Shown here: positions 47,268 through 56,312 of the stretch, one piece after another | Position numbering within the stretch: the stretch's first letter is position 1 | How the letters are laid out: every line of letters starts with the position of its first letter | Assembly: GCF_002742445.1 (NCBI RefSeq) | Contig: NZ_NJNQ01000003.1 | Coordinates: 186,001-250,000, forward strand | Length of the DNA stretch: 64,000 nt | Source of the DNA: Bifidobacterium sp. N4G05 | Lineage (GTDB): Bacteria > Actinomycetota > Actinomycetes > Actinomycetales > Bifidobacteriaceae | Direction: 5' to 3' | Notes under the pieces: generated by a model | Databases searched by the model: none | Seen by the model: the letters and a program-made list of their open reading frames with translations, nothing else | Told to the model about the DNA's origin: nothing | Position numbers and translations under genes: made by a program

Positions 47268-48356
47268 CTACTCGCAGGTGAAATTGTTGAGTCCGCTGCC
47301 GATTTCCACATTGGAGATCGAAGCGATGTCTTCGCTGTTGGCTTGCACGAGGCTCACGCCAAGTTCGCCTCCCACGATCGACACTTTCACGGGAGTGTTG
47401 CCATGGTTATTGGATTTGGGCACGATGCAGCCGGTTGAACCGTTTATGCCGAATACCGCGCCGGCGGGAACGCGCAGCACTCGCATCCGTTCGCTCAAGG
47501 CCAAAGTGGCGTCAAATCCCGCTTTTCTGGATTCCACGTCCACGGATTGGTAACTGTCGTTCGCTTCGACTTGTTGCAGGAACCCGGCATCCGTGATTTC
47601 AGTGGTATTGGCTGGCAATGTTCCCGTAATGCCGAATATCGTCAACGAACGTTCCTGCGCGGATGCAGTGCCGTTTTTGATGGTGAGTTTCGTCAATGAT
47701 CCGGGGATTTTGCCGATTGCAGTGCCGCCCGTCACCATGGATCCGGCGGTTGCGTTCCACTCGGCAACTGCGACTTCGTGTTCGGGAATCCACAATGTGT
47801 CGGCCAATGACAATGATCCGTCCGACGTATTACCGTTGTCGGCCATCAACTGCTTCCACCCGTCCGATGTGGCCCACCCGTAGGTATCCGATCCGGGAAC
47901 GCTGTTGTAGCCAAGTAAGTTGAGTTCATTATTCAGGGCGAGCACATCGCCGCCGGTGTCTCCGGTCTTCAAGTCGCGATACAAGGGGGTTGCGGTGTTC
48001 AACGCCACTACCGTGCGATCGTTCACCTGGTAGGCGCCTTTGCCTGAGATCAGGCCGTCGCCGGACCAGTCCGCGGTGACCATGCCACTCGCATTGCCGG
48101 AAAGATCACGGTCACTGGAAATGGTGGGCACCACAGTAACCTGCTGCATGCCCGCGTATTCCTGTACGCTGGCGGGAGCCACAGCCTTTTCCCCCGCCGA
48201 ACTGAGCAATGTCGGAGTGCGGTCAGGCAGCCACAATGCGCAGGATCCGACCGCAATACAAGCTGCCGTGACAGCCGCCAGCAGAGTCCAAGTCACAGCA
48301 GTGCACTTCGAACGCTTACCGCCCATCCTTTGTTTCATTTCGAATCGTCGCGTCAT
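47268..48356 (-). CDS. Membrane-anchored export adaptor with peptidoglycan-binding repeat
   Basis: About 362 residues: a basic N-terminus, one membrane span (TAVTWTLLAAVTAACIAVGSCALW) and an extracytoplasmic region. The middle reads TPLYRDLKTGDTGGDVLALNNELNLLGY, a PG_binding_1-type repeat, and C-terminal strands (LRVPAGAVFGINGSTGCIV) resemble the end of membrane-fusion (HlyD/MacA) adaptors. The start is uncertain: ATG 48356 is taken, but 11 more in-frame codons lie upstream and no ribosome site is clear. Together with the permease and ATPase it looks like a Gram-positive MacAB-like export set. Confidence 0.65.
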   Translation of the reverse strand: MTRRFEMKQRMGGKRSKCTAVTWTLLAAVTAACIAVGSCALWLPDRTPTLLSSAGEKAVAPASVQEYAGMQQVTVVPTISSDRDLSGNASGMVTADWSGDGLISGKGAYQVNDRTVVALNTATPLYRDLKTGDTGGDVLALNNELNLLGYNSVPGSDTYGWATSDGWKQLMADNGNTSDGSLSLADTLWIPEHEVAVAEWNATAGSMVTGGTAIGKIPGSLTKLTIKNGTASAQERSLTIFGITGTLPANTTEITDAGFLQQVEANDSYQSVDVESRKAGFDATLALSERMRVLRVPAGAVFGINGSTGCIVPKSNNHGNTPVKVSIVGGELGVSLVQANSEDIASISNVEIGSGLNNFTCE

Positions 48357-48439
48357 ACTCACATATACCCACTCACTCACAGCCAACAAGCACCATCAGC
48401 GAACACATCACCATGATTCCCCTGGAATCACTTACCTTC

Positions 48440-49150
48440 TCACCACAACTGTTCCGTATCGTCGGTCGCATATCCCACGTTGTAGCCGTTCGACACAAGG
48501 CAACTGCGCACTTGCAGGTTCTGCATGTCAAACGAAGTATTGCCATCCGTTCCGGAAAACTCCTTGTTGAACCGGCTTACGGTATAGTCCTTCGGCACGA
48601 GCGAGTCTCTATGCAAACAATCGACCACGGCCTGCGCTTGATCGGCATACAGATTCGGATTGCCTACGATAATGCCGTACACATCTTGCACATCTGCAAC
48701 ATACTCATCGCCGCATTCCGTGGAATCATCGGAATATCGGGATTCCTGAATAGTCGTCCCCTGTTTGTGTCCAGCTTCGGCATAGAGTCCGCTCGGATAT
48801 TTGATGAGTTTGATTTCCTTATATCCTTTGTCGATCATGCACTGCCGGTAATCGGACCAGGCTTTCTCATAATCCGACGTCGAAATCTCACCCGTACTTT
48901 TGGCTTTGTCCAATATCGTTTTCTGCGATTCAGCGATATTACCTTGCGATTCCCGCTGTTCGATCCATTCGCTCAAAGACGCCGCCAATTTCTGTCCACT
49001 GGTTGACCCATTTTCGGATGATGATTCCGATGTGACAGAATCAGAAGATGTGCCTGTGGCATCCTGATTAATTGAGCATCCAGCCAAAAGCATTGACAAT
49101 GCGACAGCAAGAACGCAAGTCTTGCAAAATGACATCCAAGAAGTCACCAT
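48440..49150 (-). CDS. Unknown lipoprotein of the ABC export locus
   Basis: About 236 residues beginning with a signal peptide and a lipobox LLAGCS (Cys near 25). A Ser/Thr-rich linker (TGTSSDSVTSESSSENGSTSG) is followed by a mostly helical acidic domain. ATG 49150 has GGGGG at a suitable distance; a GTG two codons earlier is also possible. I recognise no family. It is first in the minus-strand unit lipoprotein-adaptor-permease, so it may deliver or sense the exported substrate. Confidence 0.7.
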   Translation of the reverse strand: MVTSWMSFCKTCVLAVALSMLLAGCSINQDATGTSSDSVTSESSSENGSTSGQKLAASLSEWIEQRESQGNIAESQKTILDKAKSTGEISTSDYEKAWSDYRQCMIDKGYKEIKLIKYPSGLYAEAGHKQGTTIQESRYSDDSTECGDEYVADVQDVYGIIVGNPNLYADQAQAVVDCLHRDSLVPKDYTVSRFNKEFSGTDGNTSFDMQNLQVRSCLVSNGYNVGYATDDTEQLW

Positions 49151-49343
49151 CTTCACCCCCGTACTAATGCGTCACAGCGAGTGTAGCACTGCACGATAAT
49201 GTGCATAGCAAGCGGCGTTTCCGAAAAACTTACTTGCATATACACGAATGAGGTAGGGTGGGTGTTGCACGGGGGTGATTGGCGGACTATAAATGATTGG
49301 CAAGGGTGCGTTGGTAAGGTGATTGCCTCGTGAAAGGTTGGCT

Positions 49344-49994
49344 ATGCGCGTTGCGGTTGAGGGGTTGGCTCATCGATTTGAGGGAACCGATCTGCTGTTC
49401 GAGAATTTGAGTTTCGTGGCCGAACCTGGTGTAACCATTGCGATATGCGGTCCGTCGGGATGCGGCAAGTCAACATTGCTGTCGATTCTTGCAGGATGGG
49501 AGCAGCCTTACGCTGGCACGGTGACGCGAGAAGGTGTGGATCGTGTCGGATGGGTGTTTCAGAATCCGTATGGTGTTGCGGAGCGCACGGCGCTCGACCA
49601 TGTGGTGTTTCCACTGCTCGCCAAGGGAATGAGCCGCCGCGAAGCGGAACCGAAGGCTTTGGAAGCGATGGAACTGTTCGATCTGGCGTATGCGGCGGAC
49701 AGGCGTTTCTGCGATTTATCTGGAGGCGAGGCGCAGCGTCTTATGCTCGCGCGTGCGGTATGCTCCAGGCCGAGCATGTTGCTGGTTGATGAGCCGACCG
49801 CCCAGTTGGATACGCGTACATCACATTCCGTAAGCCACGTGCTCGGCAATCTGGCCGGTCAGGGCATGATCGTGCTGGTGGCAACCCATGATCCGGACAC
49901 GCGGAACGCATGCGATCGCGTAATCGACCTAGCCGACTACGCTCCGCAAGTCGGTGGATCTACTGCCCAACTCGCCAACATCGCAGTCCCCTAA
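49344..49994 (+). CDS. ABC exporter ATPase (LolD/MacB type)
   Basis: 216-residue single nucleotide-binding domain. Walker A is GPSGCGKSTLLSILAGW, the Q-loop VFQNPYG, signature LSGGEAQRLMLARAV, Walker B MLLVDEPTAQLD and the H-loop VLVATHD. It carries no membrane segment and must pair with a separate permease, most plausibly the one at 46185-47261, transcribed divergently. The ATG follows GAAAGG. The 193 bases between the ATPase and the lipoprotein gene must hold both promoters. Confidence 0.87.
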   Translation: MRVAVEGLAHRFEGTDLLFENLSFVAEPGVTIAICGPSGCGKSTLLSILAGWEQPYAGTVTREGVDRVGWVFQNPYGVAERTALDHVVFPLLAKGMSRREAEPKALEAMELFDLAYAADRRFCDLSGGEAQRLMLARAVCSRPSMLLVDEPTAQLDTRTSHSVSHVLGNLAGQGMIVLVATHDPDTRNACDRVIDLADYAPQVGGSTAQLANIAVP

Positions 49995-50085
49995 TCGTTT
50001 TCCGCAATCTCAACGAATGACAGATAAAACTTCTATAACTTTGCCGCTCTCAAAACCAATCGCTCAAAACCACAACCAAATGCCA

Positions 50086-51312
50086 TCAGGCTTGCTGTTT
50101 GGCATAGAAATCGCGTTCTCGAGCTACGAACGGGAGCAGCAGGGTTGTGGTGCCAACCGCACACAGCAAGAAGATCGCGCCCACAGGACCAAGCCACATC
50201 AATCCCAAATGGGTGTTGACCAGTCCGCCAACCGCGGAGCCGACCGCAATGCCGATGTTGAACGACATGGAATTGAGCGACGCGGCCAGATTCAACGATC
50301 CCGGATGCGACTGCGAGGCAACATCCATATACAGCACCTGCGAGGCGGAATTCTGCAGATACATGAACATGCCAAGCACCACCAGCAGCAACGCACCATA
50401 CACAGGCACCCAATGCGCTACGATCAACGATGCCATAAGCACGGCGTGCGCGCAGTAGATCGGACGAATATGCGTCAGCGGTTCCACTCCCCTGCCACGG
50501 TCGGCAAGCTTGCCGCCATACAGGTTGCTCCACAGGCAGGCCGCGCCGAAAATCACCAGGCCGACGCTTAAATACTGTTCGGGAACATGCACTTCGTCTC
50601 GCATGATCGGCGTCAGATACGTGTAGAACACGTAAGTTGCCGCCGCGCCAAACACCACGTCAAGCACGCCCAGCTGAATACGACGGTCGAAAAACAGGCG
50701 GAATTGCGGCAGAAAACCAATCTTCACAATATGGCTGTTGCGCGGCAGCACCATCACCATGAGCACAATAAGCGCCACCGTAAGCACGTTCACCAAATGG
50801 AACGCCCAACGCCAGCCGAACGTGTTCGCAACCCACGTGCCAACCGGCACACCCACCACGGATGCGATGGAGAAGCCGGAGAACACCCATGCGATGAACT
50901 TCGTGCGGTACTGTTCAGTTGTTACATCGGGCGCGTACGTCATGGCGATAGCCACCAGCGTGCCAGATACCAATGCGATAAGGATTCGCGCCACCACAAG
51001 CACGCCATAATTCGGCGCGAACGCGCACAACACGTTGCCAATGAGGAACACCCCAACCAGCGTCAGATGCGTGGCAAAACGCGGAAAACGAGCCGACAAC
51101 GCCGATCCGAGCGGCGTGACCGGCGCATACACGAACGCGAACAGCGACACAAGATTGCCGACCGTCACCTCCGACACCTTCAAACCGGCCGCGATATCCG
51201 GCAGAATGCCAACGACAATGAACTCGCTCATACCCAACATGAAACTCAGCGAGATCAGCACAATCACAGGCAGATTGAAAAACCGTTCCTTCGCCACATC
51301 ACTCTTAGCCAT
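50086..51312 (-). CDS. MFS transporter, DHA1 drug-efflux type
   Basis: 408-residue proton-driven exporter with 12 predicted spans. Motif A appears as GNLVSLFAFVYAPVTPLGSALSARFPRF between spans 2 and 3, and motif C-like GFSIASVVGVPVGTWVANTFGWRWAFHLVN in span 5 marks antiporters of the AraJ/Bcr group. The ATG at 51312 has GGAGGAG seven bases upstream. A divergent promoter region with a perfect 9-5-9 inverted repeat lies just upstream, implying a dedicated repressor encoded elsewhere. The substrate is unknown. Confidence 0.88.
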   Translation of the reverse strand: MAKSDVAKERFFNLPVIVLISLSFMLGMSEFIVVGILPDIAAGLKVSEVTVGNLVSLFAFVYAPVTPLGSALSARFPRFATHLTLVGVFLIGNVLCAFAPNYGVLVVARILIALVSGTLVAIAMTYAPDVTTEQYRTKFIAWVFSGFSIASVVGVPVGTWVANTFGWRWAFHLVNVLTVALIVLMVMVLPRNSHIVKIGFLPQFRLFFDRRIQLGVLDVVFGAAATYVFYTYLTPIMRDEVHVPEQYLSVGLVIFGAACLWSNLYGGKLADRGRGVEPLTHIRPIYCAHAVLMASLIVAHWVPVYGALLLVVLGMFMYLQNSASQVLYMDVASQSHPGSLNLAASLNSMSFNIGIAVGSAVGGLVNTHLGLMWLGPVGAIFLLCAVGTTTLLLPFVARERDFYAKQQA

Positions 51313-51390
51313 ACTCTTCTCCTCCATGACCCCTCACGCTCCCCACGCCTTGCCAGACTCACATTTTCCTTGAATCTTCTCACGTCAATC

Positions 51391-51413
51391 GTTTGACGAA
51401 TCAATCGTCAAAC
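51391..51413. promoter_or_regulatory. Operator-like inverted repeat between MFS and wall-protein genes
   Basis: GTTTGACGA (51391-51399) and TCGTCAAAC (51405-51413) are perfect arms with a five-base spacer. Another CGTCAA half-site at 51383-51388 makes a second overlapping inverted pair with TTGACG at 51393. The length and symmetry fit a TetR/MarR-type site controlling one or both divergent genes. Confidence 0.65.
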
Positions 51414-51447
51414 AAACGATAAGCCAAACGCGATACAATGATGCGCG

Positions 51448-52377
51448 ATGACACGCAAAACAACCACCACAGCAAAAAACAACCGCAAACCCAAGAAAAA
51501 CAACCAGCCAAGCTTCGCCAAACTCCGTAACGTCTGGAAAAAAGCAAACACCAAAAAGCGCATCCTCATAGTCGGCGAAACAACCGTAGCCATTATCGCC
51601 GCGCTCGCGTTGATCATTGGATTGGTGCGATTCATCGGCTGGCGTGTGCAAGTGGACGAAGCGGTCGCCTCGCAGGAACAATTGCAGACGAAATACGATT
51701 TCAATCCGGGCAACATCATTTCAGATGGTCTGTTCTTTAACGGGAACGCGCTGAGCGAGCAGCAGGTGAACGCCATCATCGAAGAGCAGGGCGCCGCATG
51801 CAACGGCGAGAAATGCTTGAAATCCATGACGTTTAGCACCGAATCGCAGCCTGCCAACGAATACTGCGAAGCATATGAGGGAAGGTCGAACGAAAGCGCC
51901 GCGGCGATCATCTACAAGTCGGGAAAGGCGTGCGATATCAGTCAAAAAGTGTTGCTTACCGTGCTGCAAAAGGAACAGCATCTGCTTACCGCCACCGATC
52001 CAAGCGACTTCCAATTCAAGTCGGCCATGGGATTAAGCTGCCCGGACGACGCGAACTGCGATCCGGAATATGCAGGTTTTTTCAAACAGGTGTATGGCGC
52101 GGCGAAACGCTACCAGTATTACGTGCATCATGAGGATCGCTACGGATACCATGCGGGCACGCTCAACTATATTCAATACAATCCGGACGCCAGCTGCGGT
52201 GGCAGCAACGTGTACATCGAAAACAAGGCGACCGCACTGCTGTACATTTACACGCCTTATCAGCCGAATACAGCCGCATTGGATGCGGGAGTCGGCGAAG
52301 GAGACGCCTGTTCGACCTACGGCAACCGCAACTTCGCAATCATCTACGATTCGATGTTCGACTCTCCTCGAAGCTAA
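51448..52377 (+). CDS. Membrane-anchored protein of unknown function, lysozyme-fold-like
   Basis: 309 residues. A very basic, Lys/Asn-rich cytoplasmic segment (1-38) precedes one membrane span (about 39-63), so the remaining ~245 residues face the wall. The outer domain has several cysteines (ACNGEKC, EYC, KAC, LSCPDDANC, SCGG, DACS) and the segment CDISQKVLLTVLQKEQHLLT, with Glu near 176 placed like a lysozyme-type catalytic acid. Aromatic YHAGTLNYIQYNP and ATALLYIYTPYQPN follow. Similar actinobacterial proteins are often labelled hemagglutinin-like. Muralytic activity is only a hypothesis. Confidence 0.65.
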   Translation: MTRKTTTTAKNNRKPKKNNQPSFAKLRNVWKKANTKKRILIVGETTVAIIAALALIIGLVRFIGWRVQVDEAVASQEQLQTKYDFNPGNIISDGLFFNGNALSEQQVNAIIEEQGAACNGEKCLKSMTFSTESQPANEYCEAYEGRSNESAAAIIYKSGKACDISQKVLLTVLQKEQHLLTATDPSDFQFKSAMGLSCPDDANCDPEYAGFFKQVYGAAKRYQYYVHHEDRYGYHAGTLNYIQYNPDASCGGSNVYIENKATALLYIYTPYQPNTAALDAGVGEGDACSTYGNRNFAIIYDSMFDSPRS

Positions 52378-52419
52378 TCAGCAATTGTAGATACGTAAAT
52401 ACAAATTTTCAGGCATACG

Positions 52420-52463
52420 AAAACCCGCTGTGTGATCATTTTCGATCACTACAGCGGGTTTTT
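52420..52463. terminator. Bidirectional terminator, wall-protein gene / glnA
   Basis: Arms AAACCCGCTGTGTGATC (52421-52437) and the reverse GATCACTACAGCGGGTTT pair with a single bulged T, with A and T runs on the outside giving U tracts in both directions. Confidence 0.88.
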
Positions 52464-52492
52464 GATATGCGATTTTCGATTATGGGAAACCG

Positions 52493-53830
52493 TTACAGCC
52501 TCGGCAAGTACTTCTTCAATTCGAACGGAGTGACCTGCTTGCGATACTCCTCCCATTCCTGACGCTTGTTGCGCAGGAAGTATTCGAACGCGTGCTCGCC
52601 GAGCACGCTGGCCACGAAGTCGGACTTCTCCATAACCTTCAACGCCTCGTCAAGAGACTCCGGCAGCGGCTGGATGCCCATGGCCTGACGTTCCGCATCG
52701 GTAAGCTCCCAGACGTCATCGCTGGTCGGCTCACCCAACTGCATCTGCTTGTCGATGCCATCGAGTCCCGCGGCCAAAAGCACGGAGTATGCGAGGTACG
52801 GGTTGGCGACCGGATCGAGCGCACGGAATTCCATGCGGGCGGAATTGCCCTTGCCTGGCTTGTACTGCGGAATGCGCAGCAACGCGGAACGGTTGTTGTG
52901 TCCCCAGCAGATGTAGCTCGGAGCCTCATTGCCGCCCCACAGGCGCTTGTAGGAGTTGACGTACTGGTCGGTGACCGCGCAGATTTCAGCCGCATGGTAC
53001 AGGATGCCGGCGGCGAACTGGCGTGCGGTGACGGACATGTTGAATTCCTGACCCGCCTCATAGAACGCGTTGGAGTCACCTTCGAACAGGCTCAAATGCG
53101 TGTGCATGCCTGAACCTGGAGCGTCGGAAAGCGGCTTCGGCATGAAGCTGGCATGAATGCCACGCTCCAGCGAAATCTCCTTGACGACGGTACGGAAGGT
53201 CATGATGTTGTCGGCCGTGGTGAGCGCATCCGCATAACGCAAATCAATCTCATTCTGGCCTGGACCCGCCTCATGGTGCGAGTATTCCACCGAAATGCCC
53301 ATCTGTTCGAGCATGTTGACGGTGGCACGGCGGAAGTCCATGCCAGGGCTGCGCGGCACATGGTCGAAATAGCCGCCCTCATCGATTGGGGTTGGCGTCT
53401 GGGACCAATCATCCTGCCTTTCGAACAGATAGAATTCAATTTCCGGATGCACGTAGAAGGTGAAGCCCTTCTCCTTGGCTTTCGACAGAGCCTGCTTCAG
53501 CACATGACGCGGATCGCCCAACGACGGCTCGCCATCAGGGGTAAGCACGTCGCAGAACATGCGCGCAGTGCCCTGCGGACCGCCACGCCATGGAAGAATC
53601 TGGAAGGTCGACGGATCGGGTTTGACGATCATATCGTCTTCGGACACACGGGTGAGACCTTCCACCGCGGAACCGTCGAATCCGAGCCCTTCCTCGAATG
53701 CAGCTTCCAATTCAGCCGGTGCGATAGCCACGGACTTCAATGTTCCCAACACATCCGTGAACCACAAACGAATGAAGCGCACGTCGCGTTCTTCGACTGT
53801 GCGCAAAGCAAACTCTTGCTGTTTATCCAT
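52493..53830 (-). CDS. glnA: Glutamine synthetase type I
   Basis: Makes glutamine from glutamate, ammonia and ATP. The 445 residues show the N-terminal RFIRLWFTDVLGTLKSVAI, FDGSAVEGLTRVSEDDMIVKPDPSTF, metal-site EIEFYLF and SYHHEAGPGQNEIDLRY-type block (VEYSHHEAGPGQNEIDLRY), GMHTHLSLF, and NRSALLRIPQYKPGKGNSARMEFRALDPVANPYLAYSVLLAAGLDG. At 445 residues it matches the shorter GSI-alpha length, and I do not see the NLYDLP adenylylation motif. The start at 53830 lacks a strong ribosome site. It is last in the his direction, possibly read from there or from its own promoter in the 112-base gap. Confidence 0.95.
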   Translation of the reverse strand: MDKQQEFALRTVEERDVRFIRLWFTDVLGTLKSVAIAPAELEAAFEEGLGFDGSAVEGLTRVSEDDMIVKPDPSTFQILPWRGGPQGTARMFCDVLTPDGEPSLGDPRHVLKQALSKAKEKGFTFYVHPEIEFYLFERQDDWSQTPTPIDEGGYFDHVPRSPGMDFRRATVNMLEQMGISVEYSHHEAGPGQNEIDLRYADALTTADNIMTFRTVVKEISLERGIHASFMPKPLSDAPGSGMHTHLSLFEGDSNAFYEAGQEFNMSVTARQFAAGILYHAAEICAVTDQYVNSYKRLWGGNEAPSYICWGHNNRSALLRIPQYKPGKGNSARMEFRALDPVANPYLAYSVLLAAGLDGIDKQMQLGEPTSDDVWELTDAERQAMGIQPLPESLDEALKVMEKSDFVASVLGEHAFEYFLRNKRQEWEEYRKQVTPFELKKYLPRL

Positions 53831-53942
53831 AGTGTCCCATCGTTCCATGCGCATGTTACGAAAGCCGTTAACACGCGCCGAAATATGACGAGACCGTCCA
53901 CGTTGTAGACGGTCCTATCATCATTGGCTTGTCGAACAATGT

Positions 53943-54668
53943 TCAGCGTGCGACTTCAAGAGCCTCTTCCAAGGTGAAAGCGCATGCGTACAGCGACTTG
54001 CCGAGAATGGCGGAGTCCACGCCCAAATCGGCGAGCTCCTTGATGGCACGCAGGTCATCGAGCTTGGAAATACCGCCGGACGCGGTGACCTTCGCATCGG
54101 TACGTTCCGCGACTTCACGCAGCAGGTCGATGTTCGGGCCGCTCATCATGCCGTCGCGGGCCACGTCGGTGACCACGTAACGGGAGCAGCCGACGGAATC
54201 CAGAAACGCCATGGTTTCGAACAGGTCGCCGCCTTCCTTCACCCATCCGCGTGCCGCGAGGGTGTGGCCGCGCACATCGAGGCCGACTGCCACGCGATCA
54301 CCGTACTTCTTGATGACGGAAGCGGTCCAATCCGGATTCTCGAGAGCGGCCGTGCCAATGTTCACACGGGCTGCTCCTGCTTCCAAGGCCGCATCGAGCG
54401 ATGCATCGTCGCGCACACCGCCGGACATTTCAATATTGACCTTGTCGCCCAGTTCCTTGACGATGGCACGCAGCTGGTCACGGTTGTTGCCCGTGCCGAA
54501 CGCGGCGTCAAGATCGACCAGGTGAATCCATTCCGCACCGGACTCAGCCCACGTGCGAGCGGCCTCCAACGGCGAACCGTAGTCGGTTTCCGAACCGGAT
54601 TCACCCTGACGTAGGCGAACGGCCTTGCCATCACGAACATCGACGGCGGGAAGCAATGTCAAAGACAT
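53943..54668 (-). CDS. priA: Phosphoribosyl isomerase (HisA / PriA)
   Basis: Amadori isomerisation of ProFAR to PRFAR in histidine synthesis; in actinobacteria the same (beta/alpha)8 enzyme often also replaces TrpF. The 241 residues show [64 protein letters not shown], a second-half phosphate site [13 protein letters not shown] and catalytic Asp residues near 11 and 180 ([14 protein letters not shown]). The actinobacterial arginine in [12 protein letters not shown] supports PriA. No other trp gene is here, so the dual role is not tested. Confidence 0.92.
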   Translation of the reverse strand: MSLTLLPAVDVRDGKAVRLRQGESGSETDYGSPLEAARTWAESGAEWIHLVDLDAAFGTGNNRDQLRAIVKELGDKVNIEMSGGVRDDASLDAALEAGAARVNIGTAALENPDWTASVIKKYGDRVAVGLDVRGHTLAARGWVKEGGDLFETMAFLDSVGCSRYVVTDVARDGMMSGPNIDLLREVAERTDAKVTASGGISKLDDLRAIKELADLGVDSAILGKSLYACAFTLEEALEVAR

Positions 54669-54794
54669 GTCTGTACCTCTCTGTGATCAACCGATCGCCA
54701 TTACATGGCAATCGCAAGTATGTGCATCAAATAAGCGTGTATCAATCGTATATATGAAGTCAACGTCGAAACAGGCGATGACGATCTCATATCA

Positions 54795-55442
54795 TCAGAA
54801 CGTCGCAATCCAATTGCGCAGCAGCTGCGAGCCCGCTTCGGCGGACTTTTCGGGGTGGAACTGCGTGGCGAACAGCGGACCACGCTCGTAGGCCGCCACG
54901 AAACGGCTACGTCCGTACGTGCACCAGGTCACGCGCTCCTCGGCGTCATCGAAATCAAGCTGGTCGCCGGACATGTCGGCAGGAGCGGCGTTCATCGCGG
55001 CGAAGGAATGCACGAAGTAGAAACGTTCACCTTCCACACCCTTCATGAGCACGGAACCTTCCGGTGCCTCGACGGTGTCCCATCCCATGTGCGGCACCAC
55101 ATCGGCGTCAAGCAGTTCCACGTCGCCCTTGATCAGACCAAGGCCCGGAGTGCCGGCGCCGTGTTCCATACCACGTTCGAACATGATCTGTTCGCCCACG
55201 CACACACCGAGCACCGGTCGCCCGGCACGCAGACGATCTTTGATCACGGTGTCTCCGCCCACCGACTTGAGACCTTCCATGCATGCACCGAAAGCGCCCA
55301 CGCCGGGCACTACCAGACCGTCGGCTTCCAAGGCCTGCCGATGGTCGGAAGTGAGGGTCACGTCAAGGTTGAGATTGGCCAGCGCACGAACCATGGAACG
55401 CACGTTGCCGAAACCATAATCGAAAACCACCACGGATGTCAT
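54795..55442 (-). CDS. hisH: Imidazole glycerol phosphate synthase glutaminase HisH
   Basis: Supplies ammonia to HisF. The 215 residues carry the class I amidotransferase triad: Cys in PVLGVCVGEQIMFERG (GVCVGEQ, where most HisH proteins read GxCxGMQ), His and Glu in FATQFHPEKSAEAG. The N-terminus VVVFDYGFGNVRSMVRAL is typical. ATG 55442 has AGGAGA upstream; 22 further in-frame codons are not supported. hisF is not in the window. Confidence 0.93.
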   Translation of the reverse strand: MTSVVVFDYGFGNVRSMVRALANLNLDVTLTSDHRQALEADGLVVPGVGAFGACMEGLKSVGGDTVIKDRLRAGRPVLGVCVGEQIMFERGMEHGAGTPGLGLIKGDVELLDADVVPHMGWDTVEAPEGSVLMKGVEGERFYFVHSFAAMNAAPADMSGDQLDFDDAEERVTWCTYGRSRFVAAYERGPLFATQFHPEKSAEAGSQLLRNWIATF

Positions 55443-55538
55443 GGGCGTTCTCCTTCTTGTGTCATTCGTTGTTCTATGGCGTGAGTCGTCTTGTGTCGCG
55501 TAACGCATGTTCGGCAGGATGACTCACGTTTGCCGTCG

Positions 55539-56312
55539 TTAACTGATGCTTGATGCGCCGCGTCCGAACCGCGTATGCTCGGCGATAATGCTCATCGCTG
55601 CATCCCGATCGAGGTCGGCGGAATCGAAAATGGTCATATCCGCCTGTTCCAGCGCGTTCATATCGGTGATGCCAAGCATGAGATCTTCAACGAACGGCGC
55701 AGTGGAGGTGAATAGCACCGGCGGAGCGAAGGTTTTGCCCGCCTTGCCTTCCACGTACATCGTCGCTTCGAGCTTGTCCGCACGGTTGACGGCAAGAATC
55801 GCGGGCATGCCGGCAACGACGATCGTCATGTCTTTGACCGCCGCTTCCGGACCGTCTCCGTCGAGATTGCGCAGCACCGCGACAGCACCTTGCGCCGATC
55901 CGATGCATTGTGCGGAAATATCGGACAATTCGCAGAATGCCGCCAGCAATCGTGGCGAGGTCAGTCTGGTGATGATCACAGCCACTTTCGCACGATTGCC
56001 AAGCAGTCCCTGCAGCTCGTCTTCGAATTTCAACGAATCCTCAGCCGCGTTGAGCATGTCGTCGATTCCCGAGGATTCGGAGGATTCCGCATCATCGGAA
56101 GCTTCGGAGGAATCGAGAGCTTTAGATGGCGGATTGTCCGTCCGCTCATTCTTGCTTGCCTCGGCATCTTTGAATTCCTGCTCGAAGCCAGCCATAGCCG
56201 CTTCCAATTCCTCTTCGCTGAAATGCATGCCATCAGCGTTGGGATCGCCGAAATCGTTGGATCCGTCGAATCCTTGGAAATCGTCGAAATCGTTATTTCG
56301 ATCGTCGCTCAT
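55539..56312 (-). CDS. Unknown acidic protein inside the his operon
   Basis: 257 residues with no family that I recognise. The first ~95 are acidic and low-complexity (DFDDFQGFDGSNDFGDPNADG, then a Ser/Glu/Asp-rich stretch); the remainder looks like a compact alpha/beta domain (KVAVIITRLTSPRLLAAFCELSDISAQCIG, DMTIVVAGMPAILAVNRADKLEATMYVEGK, VLFTSTAPFVEDLMLGI). No signal peptide, membrane span or nucleotide-binding motif is visible. Its ATG shares its A with the hisB stop (TGATG), and hisH follows after 96 bases, so it is co-expressed with histidine enzymes. Confidence 0.75.
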   Translation of the reverse strand: MSDDRNNDFDDFQGFDGSNDFGDPNADGMHFSEEELEAAMAGFEQEFKDAEASKNERTDNPPSKALDSSEASDDAESSESSGIDDMLNAAEDSLKFEDELQGLLGNRAKVAVIITRLTSPRLLAAFCELSDISAQCIGSAQGAVAVLRNLDGDGPEAAVKDMTIVVAGMPAILAVNRADKLEATMYVEGKAGKTFAPPVLFTSTAPFVEDLMLGITDMNALEQADMTIFDSADLDRDAAMSIIAEHTRFGRGASSIS

